A stretch of 64,000 nt of DNA, taken from assembly GCF_000209165.1 (NCBI RefSeq), contig NC_009042.1:1550001-1614000 (forward strand), written 5' to 3'. The notes under the pieces are model-generated. The model made no database searches, was not told where the DNA came from, and saw only the letters and a list, made by a program, of their open reading frames with translations. Source of the stretch: Scheffersomyces stipitis CBS 6054 (taxonomy: Eukaryota; Ascomycota; Pichiomycetes; Serinales; Debaryomycetaceae). This document shows, piece by piece, positions 51,148-60,061 of the stretch (positions are counted from its first letter, which is position 1; each line of letters begins with the position of its first letter). The position numbers were made by a program, and so were the translations under genes.

Positions 51148-51411
51148 TGATGGAAAGTATGCAGGATCGTCCTTTCCTTGGAAAGAAAGGAATTTATTCA
51201 TTGTTAAACAGAGTATGGCGCAATGTTACAAATTCCATACTAAAACAGGGGTATATCAAGGGTATATAAGCTCCTGTTGCTTCCGACTGTTTTCAATATA
51301 TAATTTATATATTAACTCTTCTTTTATACTGAAAATTTGAATAAATTTTATCCAAGGGAATTGCAGCCGTACATATAGAAATTCTAGACCTGTATATACG
51401 TTTACTTCCCA
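51148..51411 (+). repeat. 5' LTR (264 bp)
   Basis: It starts TGATGG and ends CCCA, and is identical by eye to 56906-57169. A TATA box (TATATAAG) is at 51263-51270, followed by an AT-rich start region, as expected for the element's own promoter. Confidence 0.95.
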
Positions 51412-51425
51412 TGAGATTAGAAGTC
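51412..51425 (+). promoter_or_regulatory. Primer-binding site, tRNA-Arg(UCU) type
   Basis: TGAGATTAGAAGTC abuts the 5' LTR. Its complement, GACTTCTAATCTCA, contains CTTCTAA, an anticodon loop with anticodon UCU, plus stem bases. This is the half-tRNA type of primer known from Tca2 and, with other tRNAs, from copia and Ty5. Confidence 0.75.
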
Positions 51426-51459
51426 AAAAGTCAAGTCGAATCCAATCAATAAATCTCAA

Positions 51460-52704
51460 ATGTCCAATTTTTCCACAAATGCTCTGTCGACTGGTAGATC
51501 GGAACTGCCAGAAGAACAAACATACAGTCCCATTACTGCAAGTCTTCTCGCAAAAGCGATTAGGGAACAAGCAAATCAATTGCTTGAGAAACAATCAGAT
51601 GAATTTGAGGCTAAGTTTCTACTGCTTCAAAACCAAATTCATGATATCCTAACGCTTATTTCTGCCGAGAAAAGTGGTAACAGAAAAGGAGTTTCGAGAA
51701 ATACTGACGATTCTTCGACCATTACGAGTACTAATAGTGATATTAATCTTATTCAATCTAGTATTGAGTCTAGTTCGGTGCTCGCTGATGATGACTTAAG
51801 TGTAAACATCAGTGATCCACCTAAAATTGAACACTCTCCATCGTTTAAATCAAGTAAACCTTCTGCTGAAAAAACATTCAATTTATTTGAAAGAACTAAC
51901 GATACGATTAGAAAGTCTCAGAAACGCTTTCATGAATCTTGGAGAAAATTACCCAAGCTCAATGATAGCAGCGTTGAACTATGGTCCAGGGCCCTTCAGG
52001 AACTAAACAGTGACCCAGACTATAAAGCTTTGTCTAAAGCAAACTTCAAAGTCGACTGGAACAGTTTTGAATCCAGAACTGGACTCCATGGTAATGAACT
52101 TAAATACTACTACGATTGCTGGAAGGATGATCTCATTGCACCTTATTGCAATAATACTTTGAGTATTCTTGCTGCTACCCGAGATCATACTGTCACCCTT
52201 GAAGATCTAATTGAGTACACATCGGCGCATGCAGATGATGCTAAAACCATGTCTATACTTGAGGAAGTGCAACGACGTTACCGAATCGATATACTGTGTA
52301 AAGACTATGTCTCAGAATTGAGAGGCAAAAACACGCATGATTATGACCGTATAATTCAATTTATTGACGGTATTCCTTCCGACCTATATGGCACCATTAG
52401 TCACTACTGTAACCAAAGACACGATGGCAATTGTATAATAGCTGCCGCTACGGCCAATTTCTATTATAAAGAATTTATGACCAAGGAGAATTTTCATTAC
52501 CCTACCCCCAACACTTTCCAAAAGAAAATGATCAGTACACCTGGTTTCTCTGGTAAAGTTTTATCTGATTCCTCTAAATCAAGAACGAATTCCAAACACA
52601 GAAAAGACAGGAGTAACTATAATAATTATTCTAAAAATAAACTGCTGTTGGAGAATAACCAGAAATCGTACAGAAGACAAACGGACAATGTTAATCACAA
52701 CTAA
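51460..52704 (+). CDS. Retrotransposon Gag
   Basis: This 414-residue frame opens 48 bases after the LTR and is the expected capsid protein. An N-terminal helical part (LLAKAIREQANQLLEKQSDEFEAKFLLLQNQIHDIL) could be a coiled coil; a Ser/Asn-rich linker follows, then a capsid-like region at about residues 165-340 (LWSRALQEL, NELKYYYDCWKDDLIAPYC). The C-terminus is basic (SKSRTNSKHRKDRSNYNNYSK) and probably binds RNA; no CCHC zinc knuckle is visible. It ends at TAA, after which the same frame continues directly into protease. Confidence 0.85.
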   Translation: MSNFSTNALSTGRSELPEEQTYSPITASLLAKAIREQANQLLEKQSDEFEAKFLLLQNQIHDILTLISAEKSGNRKGVSRNTDDSSTITSTNSDINLIQSSIESSSVLADDDLSVNISDPPKIEHSPSFKSSKPSAEKTFNLFERTNDTIRKSQKRFHESWRKLPKLNDSSVELWSRALQELNSDPDYKALSKANFKVDWNSFESRTGLHGNELKYYYDCWKDDLIAPYCNNTLSILAATRDHTVTLEDLIEYTSAHADDAKTMSILEEVQRRYRIDILCKDYVSELRGKNTHDYDRIIQFIDGIPSDLYGTISHYCNQRHDGNCIIAAATANFYYKEFMTKENFHYPTPNTFQKKMISTPGFSGKVLSDSSKSRTNSKHRKDRSNYNNYSKNKLLLENNQKSYRRQTDNVNHN

Positions 52705-55272
52705 AGCTCCGGTGGTCTCAATAACCATCTCCGAGTCTTTGTTGATGACGCACCAATACATAAATCGAAGTTACGTGCTAGGATCTGCTATGACTCTGGC
52801 GCTACTCGGACCGTTGTTAATCTGTTAACATATTTATCTGATATCAGATACAATCTTACTGATCGTGAGAAAGTTTATAATACTGCAAATGGAGATCAGG
52901 CATATGCTCTTGCGAAAGGATTTTTCACTCTCGAGGCAAGTCCCTTTCACATTAAGCTAGACGCTGTGTATATACCCAACATACCGGTTATACTTGTTTC
53001 CGTCAGCCAACTCGCATTGCAAAAGTATTTCCTCCATTTTGAGGACGACGGTTTCTACCTTGTTCACAACAAAGTAAGACACTATTTAGGTTCACTAAAT
53101 GATGGACTTTATATTGCCAATGATAAGGATGTACTGTTCTCGAAGAACACAGTCCGTTTCTTCAACGAGAAGCATATCGATGTTGGCAATATCCCCCAAC
53201 TTGAACTCAATATTAATGGACCACATGATTGGGTATATCATCACCTAATGTACAATCATATGGCTCTTACCAACCTATTGAACCTAGAAGTGCAAGGTCA
53301 CATCACGGTTGACGACACTGAGTCAAGTAAGAATCTTGTGAAGAATTGTATAACCTGCAACAGTATTACTGTCAGACAATCATCACACAATCATCACACT
53401 CAACGCGCCGCTGTGCGCAGACTTGAACGTGTGAGTTGCGATACTATCGGACCTTTTCAATTTAGGAGATACAATAAGTCTACTGCAAAAATATTTATCA
53501 CTTCCGTTATTGATCATTACACCGGTTACACCAAACTATTATATACTGATCACAAGTCTCTTGCAGACACAGTATTAAATACTCTTAATTTATGGAACCA
53601 TAAATTTCCTGGTGAATCGATTTCATATTTCCGGTCGGATAATGCAATAGAACTTCCTTCTGACGAACAACTACTTAAACTTGGAATCGAACGCGATCAA
53701 ATTCCACCGTATTCTCCAGAGCTAAATGGATTGGCAGAATCACATAATCGCATTATTCTTGCCAATATACGGAAAGTTGTACTAAGTTTCCCCGATCGCC
53801 ACGATGAAGTATTGACTCTCTTCAAAGAAATCGTGGAATACTCGGCATTCGTCAAGAACAATACTCCCCGAAAGCTGCTCCAATATCGCACACCTGCCGC
53901 CGTCTTTTTTAACTATAAAGACGCATATCACCGTCCTATTGTCCCATTCGGTATGGACGTTGTGATAAAAGCATCTTCGAAAGAAGAATACGAGAAGTAT
54001 GGCCGTCCCTTACTTAAGACTGAACCACACGCTTTCTTCGGTTCTATCGTCGGCTTCGCCACAGATAACTATAGCTACCGAATACTCGTCCAAGCAGAAC
54101 ATTTCCCAATTATAACGAATTGTAATGCAAAACTCCTCAATTCACGACAATTTATCGAGAATTATTTTCAATCACTTGATTTGTTACAGAGAGACAGCGC
54201 TCAATATAATGCCACAGTACTCGATGCACTTGAAGACAAACTTGCTGATCATATCGATATCGCTGATAAAGAGGTTATCTTTGACGCTACTTTACTTAAA
54301 AACGGGGACACACCTGTCCAGACAGCCAGCATTGGAGACACCAATTCATCGACGCCATCTCCTCAAAATCCTGAGGCTTTGAGCAATACATCTTCTTCGC
54401 AGATGACGATCGAAAGTCTTTCTACAAGACATCCCGAAGTAGCCACTCAACACAAACGGCGTATAGAAGAACTCACTTCTGACACGTTAACATTTCCTAC
54501 CGATCAAGAAGGTAATTCGGTAGACGGAAAGCACATTAAGCGCTCACCACGATTAGGGGGAGTAAATACAACTCCACTTTCAGCCACTAGAACGATCAGG
54601 GACCATAAGACTAAAAGTAAAATTGTTGATAACAATCGTGATTACGCTGCTGACCCCATTAAAACTGCTATAGAAGAAACCAGAACGAAAATGAGCGAAG
54701 ATCATAACTTAAACTCAACTACGACAAATCCTGAAGAGTTAACTTCACAGTTAGACTCCCAGGAGGATAGAATCTCAGGGGAGTTATCAGGGGAAACAAA
54801 GGTGGACTTATCAACCACACCAGCACAAAATACAAGATCACATACCAAGTCAAGACTAGACAAACAAATTGAGCTGTCTAAAAATTGGTCTAACCTAGAT
54901 ACGCGAAAGACTCAATCATGGAATAAAGTCCCACCTGAAATACACGGAAAGGGCAAAATTAGTAAGAGGAAAGGTACCAAAGCATCATTATTGGACAAGG
55001 ATGCACAAAGCTCACAAATAGCAAAAACGATCACCTCCGAAATAATAAAAAGAAAGAAGAAGACACCAGATTTCGATTCCAGTCCACAACACATAAATGC
55101 ATTGCTTAGCTTAATTAACAATGCAGATCCGCGGAATTGCCCATTAGGGGAGTCATACTTGAATGATATGATAAAGGGCGAACAAAATATCGAAACTGAA
55201 GTTACCGATAGTAAAGGTAATAATAATCTATTTGCTGTCATAGATAGAATTGATTATAAAGATCCTGAATGA
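52705..55272 (+). CDS. Retrotransposon Pol part 1: protease and integrase
   Basis: This frame continues gag's frame after the TAA. Protease is marked by DSGA at 52792-52803 (catalytic Asp), which lies before the first ATG at 52966, so its translation needs readthrough. Integrase follows: zinc-binding His pair near 53239-53259 with CxxC cysteines at 53347 and 53356, then the acidic triad at 53440 (Asp), 53638 (Asp) and 53737 (Glu). A long Ser/Thr- and Lys-rich spacer runs to the TGA at 55270. The part from integrase to the TGA is open without breaks. Confidence 0.88.
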   Translation, partial: SSGGLNNHLRVFVDDAPIHKSKLRARICYDSGATRTVVNLLTYLSDIRYNLTDREKVYNTANGDQAYALAKGFFTLEASPFHIKLDAVYIPNIPVILVSVSQLALQKYFLHFEDDGFYLVHNKVRHYLGSLNDGLYIANDKDVLFSKNTVRFFNEKHIDVGNIPQLELNINGPHDWVYHHLMYNHMALTNLLNLEVQGHITVDDTESSKNLVKNCITCNSITVRQSSHNHHTQRAAVRRLERVSCDTIGPFQFRRYNKSTAKIFITSVIDHYTGYTKLLYTDHKSLADTVLNTLNLWNHKFPGESISYFRSDNAIELPSDEQLLKLGIERDQIPPYSPELNGLAESHNRIILANIRKVVLSFPDRHDEVLTLFKEIVEYSAFVKNNTPRKLLQYRTPAAVFFNYKDAYHRPIVPFGMDVVIKASSKEEYEKYGRPLLKTEPHAFFGSIVGFATDNYSYRILVQAEHFPIITNCNAKLLNSRQFIENYFQSLDLLQRDSAQYNATVLDALEDKLADHIDIADKEVIFDATLLKNGDTPVQTASIGDTNSSTPSPQNPEALSNTSSSQMTIESLSTRHPEVATQHKRRIEELTSDTLTFPTDQEGNSVDGKHIKRSPRLGGVNTTPLSATRTIRDHKTKSKIVDNNRDYAADPIKTAIEETRTKMSEDHNLNSTTTNPEELTSQLDSQEDRISGELSGETKVDLSTTPAQNTRSHTKSRLDKQIELSKNWSNLDTRKTQSWNKVPPEIHGKGKISKRKGTKASLLDKDAQSSQIAKTITSEIIKRKKKTPDFDSSPQHINALLSLINNADPRNCPLGESYLNDMIKGEQNIETEVTDSKGNNNLFAVIDRIDYKDPE
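52711..52729 (+). promoter_or_regulatory. Possible readthrough hairpin after gag stop
   Basis: GGTGGT at 52711-52716 can pair with ACCATC at 52724-52729 (one G-U pair) around a 7-base loop, starting 6 bases after the TAA. A stem or pseudoknot at this place promotes stop readthrough in Tca2 and in some retroviruses. It is a weak, unproved structure. Confidence 0.35.
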
Positions 55273-56880
55273 AAAAAATCCATGGATCGAGAAATCACAA
55301 AGTTCAAAGAATTGAACGCTTACGAGATTGTTAAGATCCCAAAAGGAGTCAAACCAATAACTACTAGATGGGTGCACACCATCAAAGAAACTTTCAAAGG
55401 AAACGACCACAAAAGTCGATGCGTGGTTCGTGGATTTCTACAAGTTACTGGAAGAGATTTTGACCCGACGAGAATATCATCCCCAGTCGTCGATCTTACA
55501 ACAATCCGAATACTAATATCCATTGCCGTCACCAAAAATTACGCTATTCACCAACTAGACATTGAGTCGGCATACCTTAATGCACTGTTACCTGAGGAAC
55601 ATCCATTGTATGTATATCCTCCAAAAGGTTATGAATTACAGGAAGACTATTGTTGGAAATTAAAGAAAGCAGTATATGGTGCTAAACAAAGCGGTTACGA
55701 ATGGTATATATGTCTCAAAGACACAATCGAGAAATTAGAATTTACAAGCTCAAGCGTTGTTGAAGGTTTATTTTATAAGAGAACTAAGCACGATATTATC
55801 ATTGTTGCTATATACGTCGATGATCTAATAATGGTATCATCCTCGGACAAGTTACTCAAAAGTTTCAGAAATGGATTAGAGACCCATTTTAACCTCAAAT
55901 ACCTAAGTAAATTAGGTGAATACTTAGGGATCAAGTTTGAGAAGACCGAAACTGGATATACAATTTCACAACAGCAGTTTATTACTAACCTTCTCAAAGA
56001 CTTTAATATAATGGGCAAATACGGAAAATTAATACCCATGATTAAAGACAAGAAACGGTACACCCCTCCGAAACTGGCAGAAGAAGACATCGACATTCCA
56101 GACTCTGAGTACCAAGACGTTGGTGCGCTACTAGGAGCAAAGGAAAGAACGCTCTATCAAAAAGGAGTCGGGCTGCTACTATGGGCATGCAGAAATACCA
56201 GACCCGATATTTCATACGCCACAAACAAACTAGGAGCAAAAGCAAACAAACCAAGCGTCAATGATCTACAGAAGTTGATATACTGTTTGCGCTACCTAAA
56301 AGACAACATGGATTTAAACTTAGTCTATGATCGTCCCGAACCAGAGGACGAATTTACAATTGTTGTTTACTCTGATGCTTCATTCGCTCCATCCGAAATC
56401 GACAAGAGACTGATTACAGGGAATGCAATATTCTTAAATGGTCATCTCGTTAGTTGGGCAACAAAACGACAGAAGATTATCACAAAATCGTCAGCCAGTT
56501 GTGAACTAATTGCATTAGGAGTTGCAATCGATGAAACGGTTAATATGAAAAGAATGATGAAGGAACTAGGTTTTCCAATCAAGAAAGTAACAATATGGGA
56601 AGACAATCAAGCTGTCATTGCCAAGTGTTATAATCAGAACACTACGCATAAGAGCAGATATATTGATGTTACCCTAAAATCAATCAGGGAGATCCTTCCG
56701 ACGATGGAAGATGTAAAGGGAAACAAAATTCTACGCTACATTAAATCCGTTAAAAATATTGCTGACTTCTTCACCAAACCATTAGGCCATACGAGCTTCG
56801 AACCTTTCAGGAACTACATACTTGGAAGAGGAGATGAGAGGTTAAAGCCCATTAGAGAATTAGAAACCTCTAAGACTTAA
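55273..56880 (+). CDS. Retrotransposon Pol part 2: RT and RNase H
   Basis: This continues the same frame after the TGA; the first ATG is at 55282, giving 532 residues if it is used. RT blocks are TTRWVHTIKE, CVVRGFLQ, LDIESAYLNALLPEE and the catalytic YVDD at 55813-55824. RNase H begins at YSDASF (Asp codon 56374-56376) and has SSASCELIAL and WEDNQAVI. It ends 25 bases before the 3' LTR. All catalytic motifs are intact; the only defect seen is the TGA at its front. Confidence 0.9.
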   Translation, partial: KKSMDREITKFKELNAYEIVKIPKGVKPITTRWVHTIKETFKGNDHKSRCVVRGFLQVTGRDFDPTRISSPVVDLTTIRILISIAVTKNYAIHQLDIESAYLNALLPEEHPLYVYPPKGYELQEDYCWKLKKAVYGAKQSGYEWYICLKDTIEKLEFTSSSVVEGLFYKRTKHDIIIVAIYVDDLIMVSSSDKLLKSFRNGLETHFNLKYLSKLGEYLGIKFEKTETGYTISQQQFITNLLKDFNIMGKYGKLIPMIKDKKRYTPPKLAEEDIDIPDSEYQDVGALLGAKERTLYQKGVGLLLWACRNTRPDISYATNKLGAKANKPSVNDLQKLIYCLRYLKDNMDLNLVYDRPEPEDEFTIVVYSDASFAPSEIDKRLITGNAIFLNGHLVSWATKRQKIITKSSASCELIALGVAIDETVNMKRMMKELGFPIKKVTIWEDNQAVIAKCYNQNTTHKSRYIDVTLKSIREILPTMEDVKGNKILRYIKSVKNIADFFTKPLGHTSFEPFRNYILGRGDERLKPIRELETSKT

Positions 56881-56890
56881 CTCAGTTCGT

Positions 56891-56905
56891 AGAGGTTTAG
56901 GGGAG
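56891..56905 (+). promoter_or_regulatory. Polypurine tract
   Basis: AGAGGTTTAGGGGAG lies directly before the 3' LTR and is the expected primer for plus-strand DNA synthesis. Confidence 0.75.
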
Positions 56906-57169
56906 TGATGGAAAGTATGCAGGATCGTCCTTTCCTTGGAAAGAAAGGAATTTATTCATTGTTAAACAGAGTATGGCGCAATGTTACAAATTCCATACTA
57001 AAACAGGGGTATATCAAGGGTATATAAGCTCCTGTTGCTTCCGACTGTTTTCAATATATAATTTATATATTAACTCTTCTTTTATACTGAAAATTTGAAT
57101 AAATTTTATCCAAGGGAATTGCAGCCGTACATATAGAAATTCTAGACCTGTATATACGTTTACTTCCCA
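56906..57169 (+). repeat. 3' LTR (264 bp)
   Basis: It is identical by eye to the 5' LTR, starting TGATGG and ending CCCA. No 5-bp target duplication directly abuts both ends; TAGAG touches the 5' LTR (51143-51147) and recurs at 57173-57177, three bases past the 3' LTR. Confidence 0.95.
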
Positions 57170-57183
57170 TTATAGAGTGTAGA

Positions 57184-57191
57184 TCACGTGA
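57184..57191. promoter_or_regulatory. Cbf1-like E-box TCACGTGA upstream of VPS55
   Basis: A perfect TCACGTGA palindrome lies 14 bases past the 3' LTR and about 170 bases before the VPS55 ATG. It would be part of the original EMC4-VPS55 divergent promoter, now 6 kb from EMC4. Confidence 0.45.
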
Positions 57192-57363
57192 CCAAACTAT
57201 CCTACTTTTTTAAGAGGAGTATAGAGTACAATCATTGGGCTGTACAGGTTACCAACTGCTATACTGAATCGACATCCAACAAGTTTCCGAGAATCCGGAG
57301 CTCTCTATTCATCCCCTGTAACCTTCTGGTGGTTTCATTATTGTCATAAATTAGAAATTTAAT

Positions 57364-57822
57364 ATGAATTCGACACAATCGTTCAAATCCAATCCTTTGA
57401 ACAAGATCATCAGTCTCTCCATACTCCTATCTATGGGGTTTCTTCTTGTGATTTTGGCAGGAATCTATGGCAATTGGTTTCCCATCATCATTGGCATCAT
57501 TTTTGGGATCGCCCATTTGCCTGTAGCCATAACGAGGGCTGTGGCCTCATCGTCGGACTACGACTTCAACTTTGATCCCAGCTCATCTTCTGCTGGAAAT
57601 GTAGTCAAGGAGTTCGGTGAGTTTTTGTCGGCCTTTTTGGTAATGACCGGGTTGTACTTGCCGGTTTTGTTGGAGCACTCGCATATTCTCACCAAGACTG
57701 CTATGGTTCTTACGATTGTAGGAGGCTGCTTGATCTACGGGACGGTCTACACCTTTAGTCTGTTCTTTGATGAGCCTGAGGAGGAAGACGTAGTGGCCGA
57801 CCTCGGTGGAGGGGTCATCTGA
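57364..57822 (+). CDS. VPS55: Endosomal sorting protein Vps55
   Basis: The 152-residue protein belongs to the Vps55/LEPROT family of small four-span membrane proteins. With Vps68 it acts in late-endosome to vacuole transport. Four hydrophobic segments are visible at about residues 14-35, 38-57, 86-106 and 110-137; NPLNKIISLSILLSMGFLLVIL at the start is the family signature. The short acidic tail DEPEEEDVV faces the cytosol. Length is close to yeast Vps55 (140). The retrotransposon now sits in its upstream region on the same strand. Confidence 0.93.
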   Translation: MNSTQSFKSNPLNKIISLSILLSMGFLLVILAGIYGNWFPIIIGIIFGIAHLPVAITRAVASSSDYDFNFDPSSSSAGNVVKEFGEFLSAFLVMTGLYLPVLLEHSHILTKTAMVLTIVGGCLIYGTVYTFSLFFDEPEEEDVVADLGGGVI

Positions 57823-58134
57823 AAGACTAAATTTTTCCTAATGGCTTATCAAAGCTGTTTATTTAGAACGACATCTACAGTTTATCGTTTAATCTACTAA
57901 TTGTATATGTACTCATAGTTGCACTTATTGTATGCTCCAGGTCTTGGTTATTGCTGGTGCTGTAGATTACTGAGCTACTGTGTAGAATGCGTCGGTGTGT
58001 GTAATTGTGAGTCTGTGAGGACTACAGTTTATTCTGTTATCTGAATCGTAGAAATGCAAATGCAAAATGCGAAATTTCACTGTCGCTACTAAATTAGCTG
58101 TACTCTGCTGTATTCTCGCTACAAAGGTCTTACA
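57823..58134. other. HAT2 promoter and VPS55 3' region
   Basis: The 312 bases have no recognisable gene. Confidence 0.6.
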
Positions 58135-59577
58135 ATGACTATCACACAGAAGGATTTGGCTGTGGCCGAACGTGAAATCGTGGAAGAGCATCAGCTCAAA
58201 GAAAAAGTCGTCAACGAAGAATTCAAGATCTGGAAAAAAACAGTTCCGCTTCTTTACGACACCATACATACCTATGTATTGGACTATCCATCCTTGGCCA
58301 TCAAGTGGCTTCCTGATTACACTTATTCAGATAACAAGAACTCTGTCAATGTCAAGTTTTTGATAGGCACCAATACTTCACACAATTCTCTGAACTACTT
58401 GAAATTGGGATCTGTAAACATTCCCAGTACATTGGCTCCCGATTTTTCCACTGTGAATCCAGATGTTGACAGCATTACCGTTCCCTCGCTGGTTATCGAA
58501 GACACTTCCGACTTCAGAATCTTGTCTAAATGGAAACAGACCTCGGAAATTAACAAGCTCGACATCTCTCCAAATGGAAAGAAAGTATTGAGTTTCAACA
58601 GCGATGGAGTTGTCCACTCCTACGACTTGGAAAACAACGACGTCATCGACTACAAGTATCACAAGTCTGAGGGTTATGCACTTACTTGGTTTGGAAATGA
58701 TAGCTTCATCAGTGGTTCCAACGATTCGCAGATTGCATTGTGGTCACTTGACAAACCTTCTACTCCCATCCAGCTCTTCAAGAGCCACAATGGAGCCGTC
58801 AACGACATCTCGTATAATCCCAACTTTGTCAGTATATTTGGCTCTGTTTCGGACGATTCATCAACTCAATTCCATGACTCTAGAGCTTCTGGTGACAATC
58901 CTGTTATCAAGCAGGAAAACCAACATATTCAGATGGCTATAAGTGTCCATCCTGAGATCGAAACCTTGTACGCAACTGGAGGAAAGGACAATGTGGTGTC
59001 GTTGTACGATATCAGAAACTACAAGATTCCTTTACGTAAGTTTTTCGGCCACAATGACAGTGTTGCTGGTATCAAGTGGGATGTAGAAGACCCCAGAACA
59101 TTGATATCGTGGAGTTTGGATAAGCGCATAATAACGTGGGATTTGAAGGATTTGGAGGAGGAATATGCATATCCTGATGGAAATGAAAACTCAAGAAGAA
59201 GAGCCGCTGTAAAAATAGACCCTTGCTTGAGATTTATCCATGGAGGTCACACTAATAGAGTCAACGACTTTGATGTACATCCCAAAATAAGGAGCTTATA
59301 TGCAAGTGTAGGCGATGACAATTTGTTGGAGGTCTGGAAACCTAAGACGTTGTCGTACGAAGAAGAAGAAGGTGGTGAAGAAGCTGAAGATCCGCAGGAT
59401 TCTGAGCAAGCTATAGAACAAGAAGTTCCTGGAAATAAAGAAGAGTTGTCTTCCCAGGATACAAACTCTGTTTCAGCTAAAGCAGAAGAAACTGAAGATG
59501 TAGCTTCAGCAGAAAATAACGAAGAGAAAGTCAAGCCGGCAGATGATGATGTCAACGATGTAGAGATGCAAGAGTAG
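58135..59577 (+). CDS. HAT2: Histone-binding WD40 protein Hat2
   Basis: The 480-residue protein is of the RbAp46/48 family. The N-terminal helix and insert (EEFKIWKKTVPLLYDTIHTYVLDYPSLAIKWLPD) form the family's histone H4 pocket edge, and LNYLKLGSVNIPSTL matches Hat2 rather than Msi1. WD repeats follow to about residue 410, ending HGGHTNRVNDFDVHPK and DDNLLEVWKP. Hat2 is the histone-binding partner of acetyltransferase Hat1, acting on new H4. The last 65 residues form an acidic, low-complexity tail longer than in yeast Hat2 (401 residues). Msi1 is the main alternative and is less likely. Confidence 0.85.
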   Translation: MTITQKDLAVAEREIVEEHQLKEKVVNEEFKIWKKTVPLLYDTIHTYVLDYPSLAIKWLPDYTYSDNKNSVNVKFLIGTNTSHNSLNYLKLGSVNIPSTLAPDFSTVNPDVDSITVPSLVIEDTSDFRILSKWKQTSEINKLDISPNGKKVLSFNSDGVVHSYDLENNDVIDYKYHKSEGYALTWFGNDSFISGSNDSQIALWSLDKPSTPIQLFKSHNGAVNDISYNPNFVSIFGSVSDDSSTQFHDSRASGDNPVIKQENQHIQMAISVHPEIETLYATGGKDNVVSLYDIRNYKIPLRKFFGHNDSVAGIKWDVEDPRTLISWSLDKRIITWDLKDLEEEYAYPDGNENSRRRAAVKIDPCLRFIHGGHTNRVNDFDVHPKIRSLYASVGDDNLLEVWKPKTLSYEEEEGGEEAEDPQDSEQAIEQEVPGNKEELSSQDTNSVSAKAEETEDVASAENNEEKVKPADDDVNDVEMQE

Positions 59578-60061
59578 ATGTTGGCATTGATGGTGGATGT
59601 ACAATACTTTTCAATTCGACCAGCTCTACGAAGCCATGGATTGAAGACCGATTCCATTAGTTTTTGTGTTTTTCCTCAAGTAAAAGTATATTTGTATTAA
59701 TTATGAATTTTATTTTATGAGTATTTGTCATGTATTCTTCAATTCATAAGTTTAGGTTCAGTCATAGTGAGTGTTTGCTACATATTTAGTACTTTTCATA
59801 GTATGAGAATTTGTTATACAGCGAGTATCTTTGAACACTTGTATGATGACTAGTAAGAAATGGCGTGTTCTTGTTATGTTAAATACTGTCTGCTTGCACC
59901 AAACACCGCAAATGTAAATCGTAAAATCTCTTTATCTTCTATCGGAGAAAATTATTACTCTGTATGGAATACCTTTTTTAATTTCCCAAAAAGACGCGAC
60001 TCATTTCTGGATTGGACATCTCGATTTTTCAGATCTTCTATTCTGATTTGGATACATAAAA
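59578..60061. other. OGG1 promoter and HAT2 3' region
   Basis: The 484 bases are AT-rich. One ACGCGA, close to the MluI cell-cycle box, is at 59994-59999, about 65 bases before OGG1. No gene is seen. Confidence 0.55.

Larger units (their letters stand above)
51148..57169 (+). mobile_element. Ty1/copia-type LTR retrotransposon, 6.0 kb
   Basis: The element has two identical 264-bp LTRs, a primer-binding site, a polypurine tract and gag, protease, integrase, reverse transcriptase and RNase H in the copia order (integrase before RT). All coding parts share one frame but are broken by TAA at 52702-52704 and TGA at 55270-55272. The layout (gag and pol in one frame with a stop between, priming by a tRNA-Arg(UCU) anticodon arm) resembles the Candida albicans element Tca2. 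Identical LTRs imply a recent insertion. It lies in the EMC4-VPS55 promoter, 194 bases from VPS55. Confidence 0.95.

Noticed and set aside
51148..57169. Centromere-linked retrotransposon cluster
   Set aside because: Some related yeasts have Ty5-like clusters at centromeres, but this is a single Tca2-like element among closely spaced genes.
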